A stretch of 64,000 nucleotides of DNA from Chryseobacterium fluminis (GCF_026314945.1 NZ_CP111121.1:186001-250000), one strand, 5' to 3'. Shown: positions 42,984 through 52,131, counted from the first letter of the stretch. Notes: generated from the sequence alone by a model not told the origin. Numbers and translations: made by a program.

Positions 42984-44819
42984 ATGAGGTTTTATCCGAT
43001 ATTTATTGTTCTTCTTCTGATAGGCTTTGCCGTCATGTCATTCAATCCTGTTTACAAAAGTACAGAAACTGAAAATACTGCCGTCACCGAGGGGCTTGCC
43101 GATTTTAAAAGCAAACTGGAACGCCTGAAAATTGATGCATACCATTTTTCGGAAGATAAAATTTCTCCTGAAGAACTCCGGAAATCATTAAGGAATACAC
43201 GGAATTCTTTTAAGGAAATTGAATTTTATGTCGCATACCACTATCCTGAGTTTACAAAGACCCATCTTAATGCAGCACCGCTGTTTCATATTGAAGCGGC
43301 CGGAACCAGTGCGTATACGCTTCCTCCCGAAGGGCTGCAGGTTCTGGATGAACTTATATTCTCCGATGAAGCCACAGCTGAAAAAGAGAAAATAAAAACA
43401 ATGACCGACTTTTTATACAACAGCTATTCCGGATTTTACTTAAGTTCAGTCAAAAACGGCCTCAGCCGGGGGAAAAATAAAACACTGCCTCTCAGAATTG
43501 AGCTGATCAGGATCTACAGTCTGGGCGTAACAGGTTTTGATACCCCCGGATCCTTAAATATATCGGAAGAAGCCGGTCATGCATTTTCAGGGATGAAAAA
43601 GTATATTAATAATGATATCTATTTTAAAAATTATAATCTTCAGAACGCCAATCGGATTTTGACTGACGGGGTCGCTTATTTATCAGAAAATACAGATTTT
43701 GAAACTTTCGACAGGATAGAATTCTACAAACTGTACATTCAGCCACTGTACCGGGAATTCGGAAGCTGGGACGGAAATGAAAATGATCTGAAAGAATTTT
43801 CAGGATGGAATGTTAACAGTACAAACTTTTTCAGCAGTGATTTTCTTGATCCTTATTTCTACACGCTCCTGAAATCCGGTGAAGATAATGCTGAACTCAG
43901 AAAATTAGGAAAAGATCTCTTTTATGACCAGTATCTGAGTGAAAATTCAAAGATGAGCTGTGCAAGCTGTCATTTGCCTGAAAATGCCTTTACAGACCTT
44001 AAACCAAAATCCGAAAGCAATCTTGAAGGCAAAACAGTGCTCAGGAATGCGCCGTCACTGTATAATGCTGTTTTTGCAAAAAGGTTTTTCTATGATCTCA
44101 GGGCTTTTTATCTGGAGCAGCAGGCAGAACATGTGATCTACAATGATCAGGAGTTTAATACCAGCTACGAAAGCATCATTAAAAAGTTAAAAACAAAGCC
44201 CGGATATAAAAAAGCCTTTAAAGCCGCCTTTAAAGATGGGAAAATTACTAAAGAAAACTTTTCAAAAGCCCTGAGTTCTTACGTGGCCTCACTGTATTCT
44301 TTTGAAAGTGATTTTGATAAATTTATGAGGAATGAAAAAGAGATTTCAGACGATGCCCGAAAAGGATATAATCTCTTTATGGGAAAAGCCAATTGTGGCA
44401 CGTGTCATTTTGCGCCTCATTTTTCAGGATTGGTTCCTCCTTTTTTCAATGAAAATGAATCTGAAGTGCTCGGGGTCACCAAAAAACCGATTAACCACAA
44501 ACCTCTCGAACTTGACGGAGATAAGGGACGAATAGACAGTCCGGTAAAAAAAGAAAATTCATGGATCTACGAAAATTCATTTAAGACCACTACAGTAAGA
44601 AATACTGCCCTTACAAAACCGTATTTTCACAACGGAGCTTTCAGTTCCCTCGAAGAAGTTCTTGATTTCTACAATGAAGGCGGTGGGGAAGGATTGGGAC
44701 TGATAATAAAAAATCAGACACTTTCTCCGGATAAACTGAATCTTACCTCAACGGAAATGAAGCAGATTATTGCATTTTTGAACTCATTAACAGACATTAG
44801 CGAAACCAAAGCAAAATAG
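42984..44819 (+). CDS. Dihaem cytochrome c peroxidase/MauG family with N-terminal extension
   Basis: A 611-residue exported protein with an N-terminal hydrophobic segment. Residues of about 30-300 form a helical extension without haem motifs, vaguely imelysin-like. The C-terminal half is a dihaem peroxidase domain with two c-type haem sites, SCASCH and NCGTCH, plus the conserved KTVLRNAPSLYNAVFAKRFF segment and TTVRNTALTKPYFHNGAF. It would reduce peroxide or oxidise a partner in the periplasm. Characteristic di-haem CCPs lack the 270-residue N-terminal part. The next gene, across a repeat, encodes a PhoX-like protein; a link is unproven. Confidence 0.87.
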   Translation: MRFYPIFIVLLLIGFAVMSFNPVYKSTETENTAVTEGLADFKSKLERLKIDAYHFSEDKISPEELRKSLRNTRNSFKEIEFYVAYHYPEFTKTHLNAAPLFHIEAAGTSAYTLPPEGLQVLDELIFSDEATAEKEKIKTMTDFLYNSYSGFYLSSVKNGLSRGKNKTLPLRIELIRIYSLGVTGFDTPGSLNISEEAGHAFSGMKKYINNDIYFKNYNLQNANRILTDGVAYLSENTDFETFDRIEFYKLYIQPLYREFGSWDGNENDLKEFSGWNVNSTNFFSSDFLDPYFYTLLKSGEDNAELRKLGKDLFYDQYLSENSKMSCASCHLPENAFTDLKPKSESNLEGKTVLRNAPSLYNAVFAKRFFYDLRAFYLEQQAEHVIYNDQEFNTSYESIIKKLKTKPGYKKAFKAAFKDGKITKENFSKALSSYVASLYSFESDFDKFMRNEKEISDDARKGYNLFMGKANCGTCHFAPHFSGLVPPFFNENESEVLGVTKKPINHKPLELDGDKGRIDSPVKKENSWIYENSFKTTTVRNTALTKPYFHNGAFSSLEEVLDFYNEGGGEGLGLIIKNQTLSPDKLNLTSTEMKQIIAFLNSLTDISETKAK

Positions 44820-44842
44820 GAGGAATATGATTCTGAAAAATC

Positions 44843-45207
44843 TGTGTCTTCTGCGCAAAGTATATTACTTAAATTAACTTAAGTGTTTAGAAATCTGGGA
44901 TTTTCTTTGTGGTTATAGACAACCACACGAAGGGATTCGTGCGGTAGCGGCGTGGATTCGTGCGGTAGCGGTGTGGATTGGTGCGGTAGCAATGTGGTAG
45001 CAGTGTGTGGTACTTACTTTCTCACCTTAAGTATACTTTAGAAAGCTAAAAAAAACCGCAGAATTAAGTTCACATCAGGTGAAAATCAAAGATTTTCAAA
45101 AAAACTTATGTGTACTTCTTTGCGTAAAGTATATTACTTAAATTAACTTAAGTGTTTAAAATATTTCGGATCTGCTTTGTGATAATAGAAAAGTTTAAAC
45201 AGCTTTA
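44843..45207 (+). repeat. Dispersed ~370-bp hairpin-rich repeat, copy 2
   Basis: Homologous to 34058-34430 in the same orientation and order. It begins in the middle of the first subunit (CTTCTGCGCAAAGTATATTAC) at TTCTGCGCAAAGTATATTAC, carries the ACCACACGAAGGGATTCGTG hairpin, then the second subunit from ACCGCAGAATTAAGTTCACA to GATAATAGAAAAGTTTAAAC and AGCTTTA. It fills the gap between the peroxidase and PhoX-like genes. It differs from copy 1 by an expanded 21-base tandem (44933-45006). Confidence 0.85.
44933..45006 (+). repeat. 21-base tandem repeat, about 3.5 units
   Basis: Units start at 44933, 44954 and 44975 with core ATTCGTGCGGTAGCGG (third unit ATTGGTGCGGTAGCAA), plus a partial unit from 44996. 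Copy 1 of the dispersed repeat has a single unit, so the number varies between copies. Confidence 0.85.
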
Positions 45208-45395
45208 ATGAGTTTTAAAAACAATTTCAAATTCCGACCGGAATTTTAAGCTTTTTTTAATTTAACATAAAATTAATTTAATTAACGTTCGGTTTTCTAT
45301 TAATTAATATTGGTCCTGATTTATTTAAACTCCTATTAATAGAGGGTTCGCAACATTCAGATAGCTTTGCAGCATCTAATACATCTAAAAATAAA

Positions 45396-47549
45396 ATGAA
45401 GAAAAAACTACTCTCAATTGCGACTCTGGCGTTGATGACAAGTTCTGCTTTTCAGGCGCAGACTTTTATTTTCAACAAAAACTCAGCGTGGAGCTATAAA
45501 GACAACAATGTGGCTCAGCCTGCTCAGTGGAAAGAAAAGACCTATGATGTTTCTTCGTGGTCTACGGGTAACGGACCTCTTGGATATGGCGATCCGGTAA
45601 CGACCACCATCAGCTCAGGACTGGTAACCGCTTACTTTGCTAAGGATATCACCGTAAACCTTTCAGACCTTACGGATACCATGGAACTGGGAATCATGAG
45701 GGATGATGGTATTGTCGTATACCTTAACGGCGAAGAAATCGTAAGAGACAATATGCCGGCGGGAACGATTACTTTCGATACCTGGTCCAGTACTACCATC
45801 GACGGGACTGCAGAAAGTACCTATAATATCTTCTCTATACCGAAATCAAAATTTGTAAACGGGACCAACAGGATTTCTATTGAATTACACAACAGAGGTG
45901 CCGCAAGTTCTGATCTCAGGATCGATGCTTACCTTAAAACCGTAGCCAATACAACAAATCCGCCGGTAGCCTGTAATGCAGCGCATATCAGCTGCTTTAC
46001 CTCTATTGTTCCCACGGCGCAGACCAATAAATTAATTATTCCTACGGAGCATAAGTATCAGCTCATCCTGAAAGAAGGCGACAGCTATACAGAGGGCGGT
46101 GGACTGGTTGGCGGTCAGAACGATTTTACAGCCTATGTTCCTAAAACCGGAAGCAGCACCAACGGATTTCTGTCAGTAAACCACGAAACCAATCCTGGTG
46201 GGGTAACGATGGCGGAGATCAACTATAACGCAACATCAAAACTTTGGCAGTTATCACGGTCAAGAGCGGTAAGCTTTTCAGATCCAAGTCTGGTCCAGAC
46301 GATCAGAAACTGTTCAGGAGGGGTAACACCTTGGGGAACCGTAGTCACAGCGGAAGAATCTGTAACATCCAATGACGTGAATGCCGATGGGATGAAAGAC
46401 TACGGATGGCTGGTCGAAATAGATCCCACAACTGCTCAGGTAGTTTCTAAAAATGCAGACGGATCAAAAGGAAAGCTGTGGCAGATGGGGATCATGAATC
46501 ATGAAAATGTGGTGATCAATAACGCGGGAACCACCGCTTACTACGGAGAAGACGGCGGAACACACATGGTATATAAATATGTAATGGATACGCCGAACAA
46601 CCTTGCATCTGGAAATCTTTATGTATTGAAACTGGATCAGGGATTGACAACGGCAGGAGATCCGGTAACAACTACCGCTACGTGGGTTCAGGTTCCTAAC
46701 AAAATGAAAGCAGACCAGAACAATACAACTGCATTGGCGCAATCTCTTGGGGGAACACGATTCAATGGAGTGGAGGATGTAGACATCAGCCCGCTGGATG
46801 GTAAAATCTATTTTACAGCCAAAGGTTTAGACAGGGTATACCGTATGCAGGACAACGGAACTACCGTTACCCAGATGGAAACCTTTGCAGGAGGATCTTC
46901 CACGGTTTATTCTTTCGATACCGCTCAGGGAACAAAATCTGAAGCCTGGGGAGACGGAAACGATAACCTTACGTTTGATGAACTTGGAAACCTTTGGGTA
47001 TTACAGGACGGTGGCAAAAACTATATCTGGGTAATTGCTCCGGATCATACTGCCGCCAATCCTAAAGTGAAGCTTTTTGCTTCCATGCCTGCAGGTTCAG
47101 AACCGACCGGTCTTACCTTTACGCCTGACCATAAATTTGGTTTCTTCTCTATTCAGCATCCGGATTCTACCATTGCGACAGATGTAGATGCAACAGGAAA
47201 TACCATCGATTATAAAGGGAAATCGGCAACCATCGTAGTGGCCCTTAAAAATAATCTGGGAACAACAGGTTCTTTAGGAACTGTAGATGTACAGAAAGAA
47301 AATACGGTAACCATTGCTCCGAACCCGACCTCAGGAGTTGTAAAAATCAATTCTCCTAAAGGATTGAAAGATATCGTAGTAACAGCCTACAGCATCGACG
47401 GGAAAATTGTTTTCAGCAGGAAATTCCAGGGAACAAACAAATCATTGGATCTTGATTTCACTTCTCAGCTGGAAGCATCAAGAGTGTTGATCTTAAATAT
47501 TGAAGCAGAGGGCGGATTCCAGCAGACCGTTAAGCTTCTGAAAAAATAA
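45396..47549 (+). CDS. PhoX-like (DUF839) protein with type IX sorting tail
   Basis: A 717-residue secreted protein. The signal peptide ends in AFQAQ. Residues of about 23-185 form a jelly-roll domain (LGIMRDDGIVVYLNGEEIV, ISIELHNRGAASSDLRIDAY). Residues of about 220-640 are a PhoX/DUF839 beta-propeller with GGLVGGQNDFTAYVP, FLSVNHETNPGG, CSGGVTPWGTVVTAEES, GIMNHENVVI and FNGVEDVDISP. Residues of about 645-717 (VTIAPNPTSGVVKIN to FQQTVKLLKK) are a type IX secretion sorting domain. PhoX enzymes are Ca/Fe-dependent alkaline phosphatases. Activity here is likely but unproven. It would be exported to the cell surface or medium. Confidence 0.88.
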   Translation: MKKKLLSIATLALMTSSAFQAQTFIFNKNSAWSYKDNNVAQPAQWKEKTYDVSSWSTGNGPLGYGDPVTTTISSGLVTAYFAKDITVNLSDLTDTMELGIMRDDGIVVYLNGEEIVRDNMPAGTITFDTWSSTTIDGTAESTYNIFSIPKSKFVNGTNRISIELHNRGAASSDLRIDAYLKTVANTTNPPVACNAAHISCFTSIVPTAQTNKLIIPTEHKYQLILKEGDSYTEGGGLVGGQNDFTAYVPKTGSSTNGFLSVNHETNPGGVTMAEINYNATSKLWQLSRSRAVSFSDPSLVQTIRNCSGGVTPWGTVVTAEESVTSNDVNADGMKDYGWLVEIDPTTAQVVSKNADGSKGKLWQMGIMNHENVVINNAGTTAYYGEDGGTHMVYKYVMDTPNNLASGNLYVLKLDQGLTTAGDPVTTTATWVQVPNKMKADQNNTTALAQSLGGTRFNGVEDVDISPLDGKIYFTAKGLDRVYRMQDNGTTVTQMETFAGGSSTVYSFDTAQGTKSEAWGDGNDNLTFDELGNLWVLQDGGKNYIWVIAPDHTAANPKVKLFASMPAGSEPTGLTFTPDHKFGFFSIQHPDSTIATDVDATGNTIDYKGKSATIVVALKNNLGTTGSLGTVDVQKENTVTIAPNPTSGVVKINSPKGLKDIVVTAYSIDGKIVFSRKFQGTNKSLDLDFTSQLEASRVLILNIEAEGGFQQTVKLLKK

Positions 47550-47564
47550 CTTATTAATAATTTT

Positions 47565-47597
47565 AGCTGCCGGTAATTTATTATCGGCGGCTTTTTT
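47565..47597 (+). terminator. Terminator of the PhoX-like gene
   Basis: The 12-bp stem AGCTGCCGGTAA / TTATCGGCGGCT (two G-T pairs) with TTTA loop and T-run, ending five bases before the next ATG. Confidence 0.85.
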
Positions 47598-47601
47598 AAG
47601 T

Positions 47602-48501
47602 ATGAAAAAACTTTTTGTTATTATTTCCCTGCTTTCTCTTGCTGAGGTCAATGCACAGATTGATCCGGTAAAATATCCTACGTATACCAATATCGATGAA
47701 GCCTTACAAAGCGGAAAAACGGTTTACAGCATGAGTTTCAGAGAAAAAGGACTGTTTAATATTCCTCCCCGGATCAAAGAGCTTTCTTCTATATTTTTTC
47801 TGAATATCATGGCCAATAAATTAGAGAAGATGGATGCTGAGATATTTATGCTGAAAGAGCTTGAGATTTTAAATGCCAATGAAAACAGCATCAAATTTAT
47901 CCCCGACGAAATAGGGGAACTGACAAAGCTGACAACACTTTCGATCAACCTGAACAGCCTGACGGATATCAATCCTAATCTTGCGAAACTTCAAAACTTA
48001 AAATCAATTCACCTGGACGCCAACAGCCTGAATGTTTTTCCCGAAGCTTTACTCAGAATTCCTTCTCTGGAAGAGATTAACTTACAGGGAAACCAGATCA
48101 GTTTTATTGCCGAAGATCTCTATAAAATTCGAAACTTAAAATCATTAAACCTTTCTTCTAACCAGATTAACGATCTTGGAAACCTTGCCTTTCCCAAAAA
48201 TATTAAATACCTCGAGCTTCAGCAGAATGCCATTGTAAAACTTCCTGACCATTTATTCCGCTCGGCAAAGCTGGAATTTTTAAATGTAAGCGATAATCGG
48301 ATCAAAGAAATCTCACCCCGTGTAAAAGGGCTAAAGTCTGTGGTCAGCATGAATCTGGCTCATAATGATCTCAAAGATCTTCCGGTGGAATTCAAATATC
48401 TGACAAATCTGAAAACACTGATTCTCATAGGCAATCCAATGACTGAAAACACAATTGCTAAACTGAAAGGCCTGATGCCCCAGACACAGATCTATTTCTA
48501 G
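47602..48501 (+). CDS. Secreted leucine-rich-repeat protein
   Basis: A 299-residue protein with a signal peptide (MKKLFVIISLLSLAEVNAQ) followed by about nine leucine-rich repeats from residue 60 on, of the type LKSIHLDANSLNVFPEALLR and LKSLNLSSNQINDLGNLAF, resembling bacterial Shoc2-like LRRs. Such proteins bind other proteins or glycans outside the cytoplasm; the ligand is unknown. A terminator ends just five bases before the ATG, so the promoter must lie within or across the PhoX-like gene end, or transcription reads through. It converges with the SUI1 gene with one base between the stops. Confidence 0.85.
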   Translation: MKKLFVIISLLSLAEVNAQIDPVKYPTYTNIDEALQSGKTVYSMSFREKGLFNIPPRIKELSSIFFLNIMANKLEKMDAEIFMLKELEILNANENSIKFIPDEIGELTKLTTLSINLNSLTDINPNLAKLQNLKSIHLDANSLNVFPEALLRIPSLEEINLQGNQISFIAEDLYKIRNLKSLNLSSNQINDLGNLAFPKNIKYLELQQNAIVKLPDHLFRSAKLEFLNVSDNRIKEISPRVKGLKSVVSMNLAHNDLKDLPVEFKYLTNLKTLILIGNPMTENTIAKLKGLMPQTQIYF

Positions 48502-48502
48502 A

Positions 48503-48826
48503 TTATCCGCCGACTCTTTTAGTTTTATATCCCATTTCCTTAAGGATATCCATTATTTTATCACGGTTATCTCCCTGAATGATAATCGTTCCGTCCTTTT
48601 CAGAACCACCGATTCCCAGTGTGGTTTTTATTTTTTTCGAAATTTTCTTCAGGTCCTCATCACTGCCTTCCCAGCCTTCAACAATCGTGACAGGCTTTCC
48701 GTTTCTTCCTTTTTTCTCAAATTTACATACCAGAGGCTCCTGCTGCTTAAATTCATCCTTAGGCATCTCAAAATCCTGCTCATCGTGCTCAGGAAAAAGG
48801 TTTTTCAATTGATCTCTTAAATCCAT
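48503..48826 (-). CDS. SUI1/eIF1-like (YciH) translation factor
   Basis: A 107-residue protein with the SUI1 fold: LVCKFEKKGRNGKPVTIVEG, LKKISKKIKTTLGIGGSEKD, GTIIIQGDNRDKIMDILKEM and the terminal GYKTKRVGG are the family core. The N-terminal 30 residues are acidic. E. coli YciH modulates initiation fidelity. The role in Bacteroidetes, where Shine-Dalgarno signals are rare, is undefined. The stop is one base from the stop of the convergent LRR gene, with no terminator between them. Confidence 0.9.
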   Translation of the reverse strand: MDLRDQLKNLFPEHDEQDFEMPKDEFKQQEPLVCKFEKKGRNGKPVTIVEGWEGSDEDLKKISKKIKTTLGIGGSEKDGTIIIQGDNRDKIMDILKEMGYKTKRVGG

Positions 48827-48911
48827 AAAGCAAAATTAATAAAATATTTAAGTCGGGAACAAGCAGTCCCGTAAAAAAAGACTGTTTGTGATGGGTAAAT
48901 TGCACATATAG

Positions 48912-49247
48912 CAAATCAGCAGGTACACCGTTCATTCTGAAGGATGCAGGCAGATCTATTGCGTCCTTTATTCAGGAAAAATAAATTCTAAAAATGAAAT
49001 TGCAGAAATCAGCGAAATCTTTGGATATAAAATGTGTAAAGCTTACTTCAATAAGCAGACTGATAAGCGTAAGGCCTTACATGATATTCTGAATATTGAA
49101 GATCCTTTTTTATTCTTAAAAGACAGTGGATTCCTCGATCCTTATATTCAACAATAGGCTGCGGAAGATGAGGTATGTGATGTGATTTACATGAAAAATT
49201 CCGTATCCAAAAATTGCCGGTATAAAATCAGTGTAATTCAAATCTGA
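48912..49247 (+). pseudogene. Hypothetical gene remnant with in-frame TAG
   Basis: A frame open from 48912 without a start codon reads like real protein (NSKNEIAEISEIFGYKMCKA, NKQTDKRKALHDILNIEDPF, LKDSGFLDPYIQQ) to a TAG at 49155. It then continues in the same frame (AAEDEVCDVIYMKNSVSKNC) to a TGA at 49245. It looks like a decayed gene that lost its start and gained a nonsense codon. No family recognised. The rest of the 580-bp gap upstream of gpmI shows nothing further. Confidence 0.45.
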
Positions 49248-49379
49248 TACGTTTCCGAAGCCAGTCAGATTTATAAATTCAGATATGCAGAACTTCAGAA
49301 ATAACCCAAAACCCCCACAAGAAAACAAATTTTAAACAAAATTTAAGTCTGTCCGTTCTTAAATTCATTTCAAAATAAA

Positions 49380-49387
49380 TAAATTTG
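49380..49387 (+). promoter_or_regulatory. -7 box of gpmI
   Basis: TAAATTTG, 19 bases before the ATG at 49407, matching TAnnTTTG. The -33 box is weak. Confidence 0.5.
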
Positions 49388-49406
49388 TCATACAAAAGTT
49401 TACATA

Positions 49407-50948
49407 ATGTCGAAAAAAGCAATATTAGCGATCCTTGACGGATGGGGATTGGGTATCAATCCGGATGTTTCTGCACTGGATAAAGCAAACACTCCCTTTA
49501 TAGATGGTTGTCTTAAAAATTTTCCCCACACGACGCTCGAAGCAAGTGGTCTGGCAGTAGGTCTTCCTTTTGGACAGATGGGAAACTCTGAAGTCGGGCA
49601 CATGAATCTGGGAGCAGGAAGGGTAGTATACCAGAATCTGGTAAAGCTTAATATGGCTGTGGAAAATGGTTCATTAGGCCAGCAGAAAGTAATTCAGGAT
49701 GCCTTTGAATACGCAAAAAGGGAAAACAAAAAAGTACATTTCATCGGTTTGGTTTCAGATGGAGGCGTACATTCACATATCAATCATTTAAAAGGATTAC
49801 TGACAGCCGCCAGTGAGTTTGGCCTGCATGAGAATGTTTTTGTGCACGCTTTTACAGATGGAAGAGATTGTGACCCTCATTCCGGATTAGAATTTATTGA
49901 TGAACTTCAGAAGCATATGACCCTTACTACGGGAAAACTGGCCACTGTGACCGGACGTTATTATGCCATGGACAGAGATAAAAGATGGGAGCGCGTAAAA
50001 TTGGCGTATGATGCAATGACTGCAGGGGTAGGAACACGTACTACCGATGCGCTTACTGCTATTAAGCATTCCTACGAAAATAACGTAACAGATGAGTTTT
50101 TAACGCCTATCATTATGATCGATTCAAGGCAAACCGGAAACGTAGTGCCTGTAGCGAAGATCGTGGATCATGATGTGGTTATCTGTTTCAATTTCCGTAC
50201 AGACAGAGGAAGGGAAATTACAGAAGTACTATCCCAGAAGGATTTCCCGGAATATTTCATGCGAAATCTCGACCTTTACTATGTTACATTGACCAATTAT
50301 GATAAAACATTCCAGAACGTACATGTTGTTTTTGATGAAGAGGTGCTTCATGAAACGATGGGTGAGGTCTTGGAAAGAAACGGAAAAACGCAGATCAGAA
50401 TCGCTGAAACCGAAAAATATCCTCACGTGACATTTTTCTTTTCCGGAGGAAGAGAAGAAGAATTTAAAGGAGAAAGAAGATTGCTTTGTCCAAGCCCGAA
50501 GGATGTGCCGACTTATGACCTGAAACCTGAGATGTCAGCGTATGATATTACCAACGCCATCATTCCCGAACTGGAAAACGGAAAGGCTGATTTTGTATGT
50601 TTGAATTTTGCAAATACAGACATGGTAGGACATACCGGTGTTTTTTCGGCAGCCGTAACAGCAGCGGAAGTGGTAGACAGCTGTATTGAAAAGGTAGCGA
50701 CTGCTGCTTATGAAAACGGATATGCCGTTTTTATCCTGGCGGATCACGGAAATTCAGACGTCATGATTAATGAAGACGGATCACCAAACACACAGCATTC
50801 TACTAATCTTGTTCCTTTCATCGTTATGGATAAAGACCGTACCTGGAATTTAAAACCGGGTAAACTGGGTGATGTGGCTCCAACGATTTTAAACGTTATG
50901 GGAGTGGAAATTCCGGAAATTATGAACGGAGATATTTTAGTTAGCTAA
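49407..50948 (+). CDS. gpmI: 2,3-bisphosphoglycerate-independent phosphoglycerate mutase
   Basis: A 513-residue metalloenzyme of glycolysis that interconverts 3- and 2-phosphoglycerate. The N-terminal metal site (ILDGWG), the phosphoserine nucleophile in MGNSEVGHMNLGAGR, the substrate region FTDGRDCDP with GRYYAMDRDKRWER, and the C-terminal metal ligands in NFANTDMVGHTG and LADHGNSD are all present. The length matches the family. Monocistronic, with a promoter at 49380 and a terminator at 50970. No defects. Confidence 0.96.
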   Translation: MSKKAILAILDGWGLGINPDVSALDKANTPFIDGCLKNFPHTTLEASGLAVGLPFGQMGNSEVGHMNLGAGRVVYQNLVKLNMAVENGSLGQQKVIQDAFEYAKRENKKVHFIGLVSDGGVHSHINHLKGLLTAASEFGLHENVFVHAFTDGRDCDPHSGLEFIDELQKHMTLTTGKLATVTGRYYAMDRDKRWERVKLAYDAMTAGVGTRTTDALTAIKHSYENNVTDEFLTPIIMIDSRQTGNVVPVAKIVDHDVVICFNFRTDRGREITEVLSQKDFPEYFMRNLDLYYVTLTNYDKTFQNVHVVFDEEVLHETMGEVLERNGKTQIRIAETEKYPHVTFFFSGGREEEFKGERRLLCPSPKDVPTYDLKPEMSAYDITNAIIPELENGKADFVCLNFANTDMVGHTGVFSAAVTAAEVVDSCIEKVATAAYENGYAVFILADHGNSDVMINEDGSPNTQHSTNLVPFIVMDKDRTWNLKPGKLGDVAPTILNVMGVEIPEIMNGDILVS

Positions 50949-50969
50949 AATTAAATAATAATGTTATAT

Positions 50970-51005
50970 AAATGCCGTTATAATATGAGTAACGGCATTT
51001 ATTTA
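50970..51005 (+). terminator. gpmI terminator
   Basis: The 11-bp stem AAATGCCGTTA / TAACGGCATTT with a 9-base loop, followed by ATTTAT. Confidence 0.75.
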
Positions 51006-51056
51006 TGATTTATATCAGGCACGATTGTTGTTATGCTTACAATAATAAATAAATCA

Positions 51057-51064
51057 TATCTTTG
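51057..51064 (+). promoter_or_regulatory. -7 box of the acyl-ACP desaturase gene
   Basis: TATCTTTG, 24 bases before the ATG at 51089. Confidence 0.55.
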
Positions 51065-51088
51065 CAAATTAAAATCTAAATAGTAAAA

Positions 51089-52069
51089 ATGTATCAAAAG
51101 CTTGTCAGAAAAGAAGTAATGGGGATTCTGGAAAAGGAAGTTGGTTCTTTCCTGGATAAATTTTTAACGCCGATCGAAAAGATCTGGCAGCCTTCAGACT
51201 ATCTTCCTGATCCTTCAAGCCCAGATTTTAAATACGATTTGGAAGAGATCCAGACTTTCGCCCGCGAGATGCCTTATGATCTTTTCGTCACATTAATCGG
51301 AGACTGTATCACTGAGGAAGCTCTGCCGTCTTACGAATCATGGTTAATGGGAGTAGACGGAATAGATCAGGAAAAAAATGAAATAGGATGGGCCAACTGG
51401 ATAAGAGCATGGACCGGTGAAGAAAACCGGCACGGTGACCTTTTGAGCAAGTATCTGTATCTGTGCGGAAGGGTGAATATGAGAGAACTTGAAGTTACGA
51501 CCCAGTATCTGATTAATGACGGTTTTGATCTTGGAACAAGCATGGATCCGTACCGAAATTTTGTTTATACAAGTTTCCAGGAAACAGCCACCAATATTTC
51601 TCACAGAAGAGTAGGAACATTAGCAAAGCAGTCCGGAAACGGAAAATTAGCGAAAATGTGCGGTGTGATTGCGGCTGACGAGGCAAGACACGCAAAAGCT
51701 TATAAGCATTTCGTAACTAAGATTTTAGAAATAGATCCATCGGAAATGATCCTGGCATTCGAAGATATGATGCGTAAGAAGATCGTTATGCCGGCGCATA
51801 TGATGAGACAGTCCGGACAGAAAGCCGGTGAACTGTGGGGACATTTTTCAGACGCTGCACAGAGATGTATGGTGTATACCGGTCAGGATTATATCAATAT
51901 TCTGAAAGATCTTCTTGACGAATGGAAAATCGAACATGTAAAAGGGCTTAATGAAAAAGCAGAAAAAGCTCAGGAATACCTGATGAAATTACCGGGAAGA
52001 CTGCAGAAGATTACCGACAGGATTTCGACACCTGATTTACAGTTTGAGTTCAAATGGGTAAAAAGCTAG
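51089..52069 (+). CDS. Acyl-ACP desaturase
   Basis: A 326-residue ferritin-like diiron enzyme that introduces a double bond into acyl-ACP, using reduced ferredoxin and oxygen. Iron ligands sit in the helices TGEENRHGDLL and AADEARHAKAY (ExxH motifs), with further glutamates in CITEEALPSYE and SFQETATNISH. It resembles plant-type stearoyl-ACP desaturases in length and motifs. The 2[4Fe-4S] ferredoxin at 8280-8630 is a possible but unproven electron donor. It would adjust membrane fluidity. Monocistronic. Confidence 0.92.
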   Translation: MYQKLVRKEVMGILEKEVGSFLDKFLTPIEKIWQPSDYLPDPSSPDFKYDLEEIQTFAREMPYDLFVTLIGDCITEEALPSYESWLMGVDGIDQEKNEIGWANWIRAWTGEENRHGDLLSKYLYLCGRVNMRELEVTTQYLINDGFDLGTSMDPYRNFVYTSFQETATNISHRRVGTLAKQSGNGKLAKMCGVIAADEARHAKAYKHFVTKILEIDPSEMILAFEDMMRKKIVMPAHMMRQSGQKAGELWGHFSDAAQRCMVYTGQDYINILKDLLDEWKIEHVKGLNEKAEKAQEYLMKLPGRLQKITDRISTPDLQFEFKWVKS

Positions 52070-52097
52070 TGATAAATTATAATTAAATGATAAAGTG

Positions 52098-52127
52098 GAG
52101 TGCTAATTTTTTTAGCACTCTTTTTAT
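52098..52127 (+). terminator. Terminator of the desaturase gene
   Basis: The 9-bp stem GAGTGCTAA / TTAGCACTC with a T-rich loop, followed by TTTTTATTT. The -7 box of the next gene begins five bases later. Confidence 0.85.
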
Positions 52128-52131
52128 TTCT

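Noticed and set aside
44933..45006. CRISPR-like array
   Set aside because: The 21-base units are directly tandem without spacers, and no cas genes are present.
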